NCBI GenBank assembly: GCA_003248865.1
Contig: QFPK01000013.1
Coordinates: 31,245 to 95,244 of the forward strand
Reading direction: 5' to 3'
DNA length: 64,000 nucleotides
Origin: Sphingomonas sp.
GTDB lineage: Bacteria > Pseudomonadota > Alphaproteobacteria > Sphingomonadales > Sphingomonadaceae
Shown piece after piece: positions 36,039 through 43,991 of this stretch; the first letter of the stretch is position 1; each line of letters begins with the position of its first letter. The notes beneath the pieces were generated by a model. That model saw nothing but the letters and a program-made list of their open reading frames with translations, was not told where the DNA came from and searched no databases. A program made the position numbers and the translations under genes.

Positions 36039-36944
36039 CTAGCGGGAGATGCCGAGGGCGTTCAGGAACGAGAGCAACTGGATGCGCGGATCGAGCGGGG
36101 CCAGCCGCCGCGCCTCGGCGAACCATGGGGCGGCGCGCTTGTGCTCCCCCATGTGACGGAGGTTTCCGGCGATGCGGTGCAGGTGGAACAGATGCGCACT
36201 CGGATGTTGATCGAACAAGGCGCGGTGCTTGTTGCGAAGCGCGATCCAGCTGTCGATGCGCTTGGCGCGATCCCGGGTGATGCTGTTGGGGGTGAAGCGC
36301 TGGATCGCCAGCGGCTCGTCCACGAAAGCGATGGGGCCGCGTTCGGCGAGGCGAATCGCGATGTCCCAGTCCACCAGCGATTTCAGTTGGGTATCGAACA
36401 GACCAATGTCGGTGAGGATGTCCTTGCGGGCCAGCAGGGTCTGCGTGCTGATCGGGTTGGTAGCCATCAGCGTGGGCAGGATATGGCCGGAAACGGCGGT
36501 AACCGACGGATCGGGGTGATAGGCGGTCTTCAGCCGGCCGCCCGGACCGGCTGCCGGATCGTCCGGCGTTCCGGTGATGAGCATGCCGCAATAGACGGCG
36601 ACGGGATTGTCGGTTGCAGCTGCCAGCGCGGCGAGCTGCCGTTCCAGCTTGCGCGGCAACCATTCATCATCCGAATCCTGGAAGGCGATCCAGTCGCCCC
36701 GGGATTCGCGGATGCCGCTGTTGCGCGCCGCCGAGATGCCGCCGTTGGACTGGCGGACGAGGCGGACGCGCGGGTCTGCGATTGTCTGGACGCGGGCAGC
36801 GGTGGCATCTGCGGAGCCGTCGTCCACCACGATCACTTCCAGCGGCGGACGGGTTTGCGAAAGGACGCTCTGCACGGCGGTTTCGATGGTGGCTTCCCGG
36901 TTGTAGGCCGGGATGACGACGGAAATGCCGGGTTCTGCTGCCAT
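36039..36944 (-). CDS. Family 2 glycosyltransferase
   Basis: This 301-residue protein has ISVVIPAYNREATIETAVQSVLSQT at the start, VIVVDDGSADATA, GGISAARNSGI and the metal site FQDSDDEWLPRKLE (about residues 90-105), a textbook GT2 layout. The C-terminal 70 residues are helical with a TPR-like feel (RHMGEHKRAAPWFAEARRLAPLDP). It precedes the beta-helix lipoprotein by 15 bases and is probably in the same unit. It would add one sugar to the repeat unit. Confidence 0.9.
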   Translation of the reverse strand: MAAEPGISVVIPAYNREATIETAVQSVLSQTRPPLEVIVVDDGSADATAARVQTIADPRVRLVRQSNGGISAARNSGIRESRGDWIAFQDSDDEWLPRKLERQLAALAAATDNPVAVYCGMLITGTPDDPAAGPGGRLKTAYHPDPSVTAVSGHILPTLMATNPISTQTLLARKDILTDIGLFDTQLKSLVDWDIAIRLAERGPIAFVDEPLAIQRFTPNSITRDRAKRIDSWIALRNKHRALFDQHPSAHLFHLHRIAGNLRHMGEHKRAAPWFAEARRLAPLDPRIQLLSFLNALGISR

Positions 36945-37081
36945 TCGATATCTGCCCCATTCGCCCTGCCGCCCTGTTGATAGGCGAGAGCTCGGGGCCT
37001 GTCATGCCTGCTGCGGCGGACAGTTGATACAGATTGTTGAGCCGATCCGGGCAGTTCGGGCGACAAAGGCCCGGTGCTGGC

Positions 37082-38071
37082 TCAGCGGCCGTCGATCCAG
37101 CCCCTGTACCACTCCACGAAGCGGGGCACGCCGATGTCGATCGCGGTGGAGGGCGCGAATCCGTGATCGGCTGCGATGGCCGAGATATCGGCATAGGTAT
37201 CGGGGACGTCGCCCGGCTGCATCGGCTGATGATCGAGCGCCAACGGCTTGCCGCAGGCCTGCTCGATCACCCTGACGAGGTGCGAAAGCTGTTCGGAGCG
37301 GTGGTTGCCGATGTTGTACACGGCATGCGGGGCCAGGCTGCCGCCGGGCTTCGGCGCGCCGTCGTCTGCAGGCGGCTTGTCCACACAGGCGAGGATTCCG
37401 GCGACGATATCGTCGATATAGGTGAAATCCCGCCGCATGGCGCCGCCGTTGTAATAGGGCACCGACGTGCCGTTCAGGCAGGCTTCGGTGAATTTCCACA
37501 CCGCCATGTCGGGGCGGCCCCAGGGACCATAGACGGTGAAGAAGCGCAGGCCAGTGAGGGGGATGCGATAGAGATGGGCGTAGGTCTCGCTCATCAGCTC
37601 GGCCGATTTCTTGGTGGCGGCATAGAGCGAGATGGGGTGATCGACCCTGTCTTCTACGGCGAAGGGCAGCTTGGTGTTGGCGCCATAGACGGAGGAGGAG
37701 GAGGCATAGACCATCGGCACCTGCCGGTGGCGGGCGAGTTCCAGCAGGTTCAGATGGCCGACGAGGTTGGAACGGCCATAATCCTGCGGATGATCGATGG
37801 ACCAGCGTACCCCGGGCTGGGCGCCCAGGTGGATGATCGCATCGATCCGGCGGGTATCCAGAGCCGCCTCCAGTGCGGCCATGTCGGCGAAATCCTGCCT
37901 GAGCAGCGTGAAGCCGAGGCTCTTCAGCTCGGCAACACGCGCTTCCTTCAGATCGAGCCGATAATAGGGAACGAAGCTGTCCAGCCCGATCACTTCGGCA
38001 TCCCGGGCCAGCAACGCCTTCACGGTCTGGAAGCCGATGAAACCCGCGGCGCCGGTCACAAGAATTGCCAT
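37082..38071 (-). CDS. NAD-dependent nucleotide-sugar epimerase, UDP-glucuronate 4-epimerase-like
   Basis: This 329-residue extended SDR protein starts MAILVTGAAGFIGFQTVKALLA with the GxxGxxG NAD motif. It has the catalytic YAATKKSAE (YxxxK) with SSSSVYG before it, and RFFTVYGPWGRPDMAV, which is typical of UDP-glucuronate 4-epimerases. It would supply an epimerised sugar, possibly a uronic acid, for the polymer. A uronate-containing polymer would suit the lyase-like beta-helix proteins. The longer frame to 38425 lacks family sequence. Confidence 0.88.
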   Translation of the reverse strand: MAILVTGAAGFIGFQTVKALLARDAEVIGLDSFVPYYRLDLKEARVAELKSLGFTLLRQDFADMAALEAALDTRRIDAIIHLGAQPGVRWSIDHPQDYGRSNLVGHLNLLELARHRQVPMVYASSSSVYGANTKLPFAVEDRVDHPISLYAATKKSAELMSETYAHLYRIPLTGLRFFTVYGPWGRPDMAVWKFTEACLNGTSVPYYNGGAMRRDFTYIDDIVAGILACVDKPPADDGAPKPGGSLAPHAVYNIGNHRSEQLSHLVRVIEQACGKPLALDHQPMQPGDVPDTYADISAIAADHGFAPSTAIDIGVPRFVEWYRGWIDGR

Positions 38072-38243
38072 GGCGTTGCCGCGATGCCGGAATTTCCTGG
38101 GTTGAGCAAGGCAGGGGCTTGGGATAGGCGACGGCCATGAGCGACTTGAACCAGCGCATCCGCAGCGCAGATGCTGCCGGCTCCGCTGTCGATCTGCAGG
38201 ATCCAAGGCCAGCCGGAGCTGGCAAGCCGATACCGAGTCTGCA

Positions 38244-39371
38244 TTGAACGGCAGTTCTTCGCGCCTGCACCATATGGATGCGCTGCGCTGCTTCTGCATG
38301 CTGTTCGGGCTGCTGGTGCATGGTGCGACCATCGGCAGCAACGCGTTGTTTTTCGCGATCACCGAGGTTTCCGACCATTTTCGGATGGCGACCTTCTTTC
38401 TGGTGTCGGGGTTCTTCACCGCCATGGTCTATCAGCGCAACGGGCTGTCGGCCTTTGTGATGAACCGGGGGCGGCTGATCCTGTTGCCCTTCTTCACCGG
38501 CCTGATCCTGCTGAATCCGGTGACGCTGTGGCTGATCCAGCTGTATCATGGAGGGGGCGAGAGCTTCGTGGACTTCTTCAGCGGCGGCTGGCGCCTGCCT
38601 CTGCCGGGGCCGCTGGTCTGGCACCTGCATCTGTGGTTCCTGATCTCGCTGTTCATCTATGCCCTTCTGACACCGGCGATGATGGCCTTTTCGGCGTCGG
38701 CGCCGGTTTCCCGCGCGGTGCGTTGGCTGACAGGGTTGCCGGCGCTGGCCGGGCTGACGCTGCTGGCGCTGCTGGTGGGGATCATGGTGACGTTGCTGCG
38801 GGCATTGAACGACGGGCTGATCACGCCGCTGCTGTTCACGCCGGGCGCCTTCCTGCCGATGGCGACGCTGAACTATCTGACCTACTTTGCGGTCGGCGTT
38901 CTGGCCTTCCGCCACCGCGATCTGTTCGAGCTGATGCACCGGTTGTTCTGGCCCGGGCTGGTCCTGTTCGGCGCGGCTTATCTGCTGCACGATCTGTTCG
39001 CGGGCGAACTGCCGCGGTCCGTCGAACGCATGACCTACTGGATCCCCCGGGCGGGTTTCATCTTCCTGATCGTGTGCGGGATGATGGCCGTTGCACGATC
39101 ACTGGTCACGCGCGGCAGCCCGATGCTGAGCCGCCTGACCGACGGGGTCTACAGCTTCTATATCTTCCACTTCCTGGTGATCTACTGCATCGCCAACGTG
39201 GTCCATCCGCTGACGGACAATGTGTATCTGAGGTTCCTGGTGGTGGTTGCGGCCGGCTTCCCGATCCTGTTCCTGATCCATGAGAAACTGATCGCGCGCA
39301 GCCCGCTGCTGACGCTGCTGTTCAACGGCAAGGCGGCGAAGAAGCGCGTGAAAGCGGTGCCCGAGGGATGA
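38244..39371 (+). CDS. Membrane acyltransferase, OpgC/acyltransferase-3 family
   Basis: This 375-residue protein has about 10 hydrophobic segments. It begins HHMDALRCFCMLFGLLVHG, with the Arg and His residues typical of acyltransferase-3/OpgC proteins, and has GVYSFYIFHFLVIYC near the end. It would transfer acetyl or succinyl groups to the exported glycan. The start is uncertain: TTG 38244 opens the frame, but ATG 38274 (MDALRC) is also plausible. It is divergent from the epimerase and ends at repeat copy 5. Confidence 0.8.
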   Translation: MNGSSSRLHHMDALRCFCMLFGLLVHGATIGSNALFFAITEVSDHFRMATFFLVSGFFTAMVYQRNGLSAFVMNRGRLILLPFFTGLILLNPVTLWLIQLYHGGGESFVDFFSGGWRLPLPGPLVWHLHLWFLISLFIYALLTPAMMAFSASAPVSRAVRWLTGLPALAGLTLLALLVGIMVTLLRALNDGLITPLLFTPGAFLPMATLNYLTYFAVGVLAFRHRDLFELMHRLFWPGLVLFGAAYLLHDLFAGELPRSVERMTYWIPRAGFIFLIVCGMMAVARSLVTRGSPMLSRLTDGVYSFYIFHFLVIYCIANVVHPLTDNVYLRFLVVVAAGFPILFLIHEKLIARSPLLTLLFNGKAAKKRVKAVPEG

Positions 39372-39394
39372 TGCATTGGCGTTGAAGATCGGGT

Positions 39395-39626
39395 TGAGCG
39401 GCTCTGGCTCCTCAGACTGCCTCCACGGGGCGTTGTGTGCCCTGCACCCACATCAGCAAGCCGCTCGTCGAGGTTGTGCCTAATGAAGGGATTTTTTGAT
39501 TGTGATGCCAGCAAGCGTCAGCGCCGCAGGCAATCAGATCAAGTCACACGCGCGACATCAGAGCAGCGCTCAATGCCAACATCGAGGGCGCAGGGAAATT
39601 ATTTCCCTGCCCGCCGGAGGCAAAAA
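39395..39626 (-). repeat. Dispersed hairpin element, copy 5 (reverse, decayed left half)
   Basis: The right end is intact (GCAGGGAAAT/ATTTCCCTGC with one change, then GCCGGAGGC). The left end is degraded: GAGCGGCTCTGGCTCCTC replaces the perfect outer hairpin, and the second hairpin has lost pairing. The centre keeps GCGCCGCAGGCAATC. It lies between the convergent acyltransferase and flavoprotein genes, 9 bases from the latter's stop. Confidence 0.82.
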
Positions 39627-39634
39627 CCAGCCCG

Positions 39635-41245
39635 CTATGCCCGCCGCAACAACCGCCCGAAGAACGACCGGTCCGCCAGAATCTCGTGCGCGGCGTTATG
39701 CCCGGGCGCGCCGGTCACGCCGCCGCCGGGGTGGGTACCTGCCCCGCACATGTACAGGCCGCTGATCGGGCCGCGATAGGCGCCGTTGCCCAGCATGGGG
39801 CGGGCGGACCAGAGCTGGTCGAGCGACATGTTGCCGTGCATGATATCGCCGCCCATCAGGCCGAACTTCCGCTCCAGATCGAGGGGCGAGTGGATCTGGC
39901 GGGCGATCACTGAGGCTTTGAAGCCGGGGGCGAATTTCTCGACCGTGTCGATGATGAGATCGGCGGCGGTTTCGCGCTCGTCGTCCCAGCTGCGGCCGTC
40001 TGGCAAGACCGGTGCGAACTGCTGGCAGAACAGGCTGGCGACATGCTGGCCGGGGGGGGCTAGGCTGTCGTCCACGATGGAGGGGATCAGCATCTCGACG
40101 ATGGGTTCCTTCGACATGCCGAAGCGTTTGGCGTCGAGGAAGGCCTTGTCCATGTAATCCAGCGAGGGGGCGATGATGATGCCGGACTGCAGATGTTCGC
40201 CCGCGCCGGGCAGCGAGGAGAAACTGGGCAAGCCGGAGAGCGCCACGTTCATGCGGAAGGTGCCGGAGCCGACCTTGAACGCCTTGATACGGCGGCGGAA
40301 ATCCGAGGGCAGGTCGGCGGGGTCGACCAGCCGGTCGTAGAGCAGCTTGGGGCCGACATTGGCGGCGACGAGGTCAGCGGCGATTTCCTCGCCGCTTTCC
40401 AGCTTCACACCCACGGCCTTGCCGCCCGAGACCAGCAGTTTTGCGACCGGCGCTTCCAGCGTGATCTCCACGCCCAGCGAGCGGCAGATATCGGCCATGA
40501 TCCGGGTGATCCTGCCCATGCCGCCCACGCTGTGGCCCCAGGCGCCCTTCTTGCCGTTCACTTCGCCGAACACATGGTGCAGCAGCACATAGGCGCTGCC
40601 GGGCGTATCCGGGCTGGCATAGTTGCCCACCACTGCGTCGAAGCCGAATCCCGCCTTCACGGGATCGCTTTCGAACCAGCCGTCCAGGAAGCTGGTGGCG
40701 CTCTTCACGAACAGGTCGAGCACGTCGCGCTGCTGGTTCAGCGGCATGCCGGCGAGGCCCCAGCCCTGCTTCACGGCGTCCATCAGGGATTTCATGCCGT
40801 CGCCCACGTTGGGCGGCGCCTGAAGCGAGAGGCTGCGCAGCACATCGGCCACATTTTCCAGCGCCTCATAATAGGCGGGCAGGGCATCCGCGTCCTTGGT
40901 TGAGAAACGGCGGAATTCGGCCTGGGTGCGTTCCAGCCCGCCCCCCATCAGGATATAATGCTTGTCGCTCAGCGGCAGGAAGTTGGAGACCGGCCGCTCG
41001 ATCACGCGATAGCCATGATCGGCCAGCTTCATGTCCGAAATTACCTTCGGGTTCAGCAGGCTGACGGTGTAGCTGGCGACGGAGTTGCGGAACCCGGGCG
41101 CGAATTCCTCCGTCACTGCGGCGCCGCCGATCACGTCGCGCCGTTCCAGGATGCGCACCTTCAGGCCGGCGCGCGCCAGATAGAAGGCGCAGACAAGGCC
41201 ATTGTGCCCGCCGCCGATGATGAGGGCGTCATACTTTTTCGTCAT
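39635..41245 (-). CDS. PYROXD2/phytoene desaturase-like FAD oxidoreductase, second copy
   Basis: This 536-residue protein is paralogous to the one at 6067-7668. It shares DALIIGGGHNGLVCAFYLARAG, then RDVIGGAAVTEEFAPG, and the C-terminal GLYMCGAGTHPGGGVTGAPG. It follows the second Rieske gene by 19 bases on the same strand, so they form a two-gene unit behind operator-like site 5. I infer an oxidation step in the same amine-degrading pathway. Carotenoid desaturation is unlikely because no phytoene synthase is present. Confidence 0.8.
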   Translation of the reverse strand: MTKKYDALIIGGGHNGLVCAFYLARAGLKVRILERRDVIGGAAVTEEFAPGFRNSVASYTVSLLNPKVISDMKLADHGYRVIERPVSNFLPLSDKHYILMGGGLERTQAEFRRFSTKDADALPAYYEALENVADVLRSLSLQAPPNVGDGMKSLMDAVKQGWGLAGMPLNQQRDVLDLFVKSATSFLDGWFESDPVKAGFGFDAVVGNYASPDTPGSAYVLLHHVFGEVNGKKGAWGHSVGGMGRITRIMADICRSLGVEITLEAPVAKLLVSGGKAVGVKLESGEEIAADLVAANVGPKLLYDRLVDPADLPSDFRRRIKAFKVGSGTFRMNVALSGLPSFSSLPGAGEHLQSGIIIAPSLDYMDKAFLDAKRFGMSKEPIVEMLIPSIVDDSLAPPGQHVASLFCQQFAPVLPDGRSWDDERETAADLIIDTVEKFAPGFKASVIARQIHSPLDLERKFGLMGGDIMHGNMSLDQLWSARPMLGNGAYRGPISGLYMCGAGTHPGGGVTGAPGHNAAHEILADRSFFGRLLRRA

Positions 41246-41264
41246 GGGGCGTCTTTCCGAACGG

Positions 41265-42446
41265 TCAGGCGGTGGGCAGGGAGGTGTGGCTCCAGCCCGG
41301 TGCGGGGGCGCGGTGCTGGCGCGCTTCCGGGATCAGGCGGCGGATCTTCCGCGCGAAGTTGCGCAGTGCCACCTCGTTTTCGGAGAGCGGCCCCACGGTG
41401 AAACTCTCCGAGGCCATTCCATCCTGCACGCGGGTGATCAGCCAGGTGTCCTCAGCGTTCACCTGCCGGTTGATGCGCCAGTTCAGATAGCGCGCGGCCT
41501 TCATCTCACGCCGGTCGTCGGGGATGGCATAGCTGATCTCGCGGATCATGCATTCGGTGGGGGATGTCGGCAGCCACTGCATGAAGTCGACCTGATCGGG
41601 GTAGATGTCGAACGCCACGTTCGGCCACAGCTTGAAATAGGTCCACAGCGTCTGCCGGTCCTCTGGCAGATGGTCCACATGCGGCAGATATTTCAGGTAT
41701 GCCCGCTCGGACGGGTTGCGGTTCATCCTGAGCAGCAGCGGCCCCCACATCTTGTCGACATTGGGCTGCGCCTCCACCCCATAGCCATTGCCCATCAGCC
41801 GGGTGAGGCCGGGATGGGCGATGGGGATGTGCAGGCCGTCGGAATAATTGTCGCCCACATTCTTCCAGTTCACGCCGCGCGGCCGCATCGTCACCCGGCC
41901 GATCGCGCGCAGGTCCTCGAAGCGGTAATGCGCCACTTCATGATCATAGGGCGCGATCATGTCGGCGACGGAGGGGCCGCCATCGTCCTGCAGCCGCACG
42001 AAGATGAAGCCGCGATAGATTTCCAGATCGACAGGCGCCAGCCTGTGCTTCGACATGTCCAGCTGCGGATAGGTGCCCTTGATCGGCACGGCCGAAAGCC
42101 GCCCGTCCAGTTCATAGGCCCAGGCGTGATAGGGGCAGACCAGCTTCTTCGCGCAGCCCGAAGGCCCGTCCAGGATGCGGGCGCCGCGATGGCGGCACAC
42201 ATTGGTGAAGGCGCGGATTTCATCATCCTTGCCCCGGATTACGATCACGCTTTCACCGGCATACTCCAGCGTGTGATAATCGCCCACGTTCGGCACATCG
42301 CTGACATGGCACACGATCTGCCACGCAGGCCGGAACACCCGTTTCATTTCCAGCGCATGGAATTCCGCATCGGAATAGGTCCAGGCCGGCAGGCTCCAGC
42401 CCTCGTCGGGGTCGTGATTCGTCAATCCGATCGGTTGAGTCGCCAA
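41265..42446 (-). CDS. Rieske non-haem iron oxygenase alpha subunit, second copy
   Basis: This 393-residue protein has the Rieske ligands in CRHRGARIL and CPYHAWAYELDG (about residues 86-115) and the catalytic iron site VNWKNVGDNYSDGLHIPIAHPGL (about residues 205-230). It differs clearly from the Rieske protein at 7785, whose site reads NECYHCGPVHPEL, so the two probably demethylate or hydroxylate different substrates. The start is TTG at 42446 with a perfect AGGAGG at good spacing. An operator-like palindrome lies 32 bases upstream. No reductase gene is adjacent. Confidence 0.87.
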   Translation of the reverse strand: MATQPIGLTNHDPDEGWSLPAWTYSDAEFHALEMKRVFRPAWQIVCHVSDVPNVGDYHTLEYAGESVIVIRGKDDEIRAFTNVCRHRGARILDGPSGCAKKLVCPYHAWAYELDGRLSAVPIKGTYPQLDMSKHRLAPVDLEIYRGFIFVRLQDDGGPSVADMIAPYDHEVAHYRFEDLRAIGRVTMRPRGVNWKNVGDNYSDGLHIPIAHPGLTRLMGNGYGVEAQPNVDKMWGPLLLRMNRNPSERAYLKYLPHVDHLPEDRQTLWTYFKLWPNVAFDIYPDQVDFMQWLPTSPTECMIREISYAIPDDRREMKAARYLNWRINRQVNAEDTWLITRVQDGMASESFTVGPLSENEVALRNFARKIRRLIPEARQHRAPAPGWSHTSLPTA

Positions 42447-42478
42447 GGCCTGCCTCCTGATTATTGGACGCCCGATTA

Positions 42479-42494
42479 TTAGACGACTGTATAG
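42479..42494. promoter_or_regulatory. Operator-like palindrome 5 (second Rieske operon)
   Basis: TTAGACGA-CTGTATAG lies 32 bases upstream of the TTG start of the Rieske gene, in the divergent gap shared with the amidohydrolase. It is 29 bases from site 6, so one control region may hold two bound dimers. Confidence 0.7.
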
Positions 42495-42523
42495 CAGCGG
42501 CGAAAGTCCTGCAAGCGCCGCTG

Positions 42524-42539
42524 TTTGACAAGTGTATAA
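42524..42539. promoter_or_regulatory. Operator-like palindrome 6 (amidohydrolase)
   Basis: TTTGACAA-GTGTATAA lies 41 bases before the amidohydrolase start. Centre-to-centre distance to site 5 is 45 bases. TTTGACA could also overlap a -35 promoter element, which would suit repression. Confidence 0.68.
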
Positions 42540-42580
42540 CCGAGCGGCACGATGGCGACACCACCACGGGGGGAGCCCAG

Positions 42581-43882
42581 ATGATGTTGCGATCCGCCAA
42601 GGCCCTGCTGGCCGCCCTCACGCTTCTGCTCACCGCGCCGCTCGCCGCCGAGCCTGCGGTCTCCCCCGCCATCTCCTACATCCGCGCGGGCCGCCTGATC
42701 GACACGCTGAAGGGCGCCGTCCTCAGCGACCAGCTGATCCGCATCGAAAACGGCCGCATCGCCGCCGTCACCCCCTATGCCCCGCCGCCGTCCGGCGCGG
42801 CCGTCATCGACTGGTCCGCCTTCACCGTGCTGCCCGGCCTGATCGACAGCCACACCCACCTCTCCGACACGCTGCAAAGCAACAACCCGGCGGAACCGCT
42901 GCTGCACTCCGCCGAGGACATCGCCTTCATGGCCGCGCGCAACGCCCGCGACACGCTGAACGCCGGCTTCACCACCGTGCGCGACGTCGGCACCTTCCGC
43001 GCCTTCGGCGATGTCGCATTGCGCAACGCCATCGACGGCGGCCTGATCGAAGGCCCGCGCATGGCGGTCGCAGGCGCCTATCTCACCGTCCCCGGCGGCG
43101 GCGGCGAAGTCACCGGCTTCGCGCCGGACGTGGAAGTCCCCGCCCTAATGCGCGCAGGCGTATTCTCCGGCCCGCAGCAGGCGAAAGACAAGACCCGCTA
43201 CCTGTTCCAGCATGGCGCCGATTTCGTGAAGATCATCGCCACCGGCGCCGTGCTGGCGCAGGGCACGGAACCCGGCGCGCCGGAAGTCACTGTCGAGGAA
43301 ATGCGCGCCATCACCGACGAGGCCCGGCGCTACGGCAGCTATGCCACCGCCCACGCCCATGGCGCGGAAGGGATCAAGATCGCGCTCAACGGCGGCGTCC
43401 GCTCCATCGAACATGCCTCCATCCTGGATGACGAAGCCATCGCACTCGCCAAGGCCAAGGGCGCCTGGCTGGTGATGGACGTCTACAATGGCGACTATAT
43501 CGCCGAGGTCGGCCGCAAGGAGGGGTGGCCGGCCGACATCCTGCGCAAGAATGACGAGACCACAGAAACCCAGCGCATCGGCTTCCGCAAGGCCGTGAAG
43601 GCCGGCGTGAAGATCGCCTACGGCACGGACGCCGGCGTTTTCGCCCACGGCGCCAACGCCCGCCAGTTCCGCTACATGGTCCGCTACGGCATGACGCCGA
43701 TGCAGGCGATCCAGTCCGCCACCACCAGCGCGGCCGACCTGATGGGCAAGTCCGCCGACATCGGCGCCATCACCCCCGGCCGCTACGCCGACATCATCGC
43801 CGTAACCGGCGACCCACTGGCCGACATCGGCTTGCTGGAGACAGTGGTGCATGTGATGAAGGGCGGAGTGCTGGTGCGATAG
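42581..43882 (+). CDS. Exported metal-dependent amidohydrolase, Xaa-Pro dipeptidase-like
   Basis: This 433-residue protein has a signal peptide (LLAALTLLLTAPLAAEP) and the amidohydrolase metal ligands: HTH in LIDSHTHLSD, the carboxylated-Lys segment FVKIIATG, His in ATAHAHGAEG and SIEHAS, and the catalytic Asp in YGTDAGV. It belongs with the secreted prolidase/imidazolonepropionase-like group, which hydrolyses amide or peptide bonds. The ATG at 42581 follows GGGGGGAG; the frame opens earlier, but only across the operator-like sites. Its divergent pairing with the Rieske-flavoprotein unit suggests that it releases the substrate from a conjugate. Confidence 0.85.
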   Translation: MMLRSAKALLAALTLLLTAPLAAEPAVSPAISYIRAGRLIDTLKGAVLSDQLIRIENGRIAAVTPYAPPPSGAAVIDWSAFTVLPGLIDSHTHLSDTLQSNNPAEPLLHSAEDIAFMAARNARDTLNAGFTTVRDVGTFRAFGDVALRNAIDGGLIEGPRMAVAGAYLTVPGGGGEVTGFAPDVEVPALMRAGVFSGPQQAKDKTRYLFQHGADFVKIIATGAVLAQGTEPGAPEVTVEEMRAITDEARRYGSYATAHAHGAEGIKIALNGGVRSIEHASILDDEAIALAKAKGAWLVMDVYNGDYIAEVGRKEGWPADILRKNDETTETQRIGFRKAVKAGVKIAYGTDAGVFAHGANARQFRYMVRYGMTPMQAIQSATTSAADLMGKSADIGAITPGRYADIIAVTGDPLADIGLLETVVHVMKGGVLVR

Positions 43883-43891
43883 GCGGCCGGC

Positions 43892-43991
43892 TTTTTTTTG
43901 CCTCCGGCGGGCAGGGAAATGATTTCCCTGCACCCTCTGCATTTACGTTGTGTGCGACTCCTGCGTCGCGCGGCGGCGGGGTACAACTGCC
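43892..43991 (+). repeat. Dispersed hairpin element, copy 6 (forward, left half only)
   Basis: TTTTTTTTGCCTCCGGCGGG and the left hairpin (GCAGGGAAAT/ATTTCCCTGC) are intact. Similarity then fades and stops at the stop codon of the GST gene. The centre and right half are absent. It lies between the convergent amidohydrolase and GST genes. Confidence 0.8.

Noticed and set aside
37002..38990. 662-residue open frame covering the epimerase region
   Set aside because: Frame-shifted shadow; Gln/Arg-rich and without any domain, while the epimerase frame carries NAD and YxxxK motifs.
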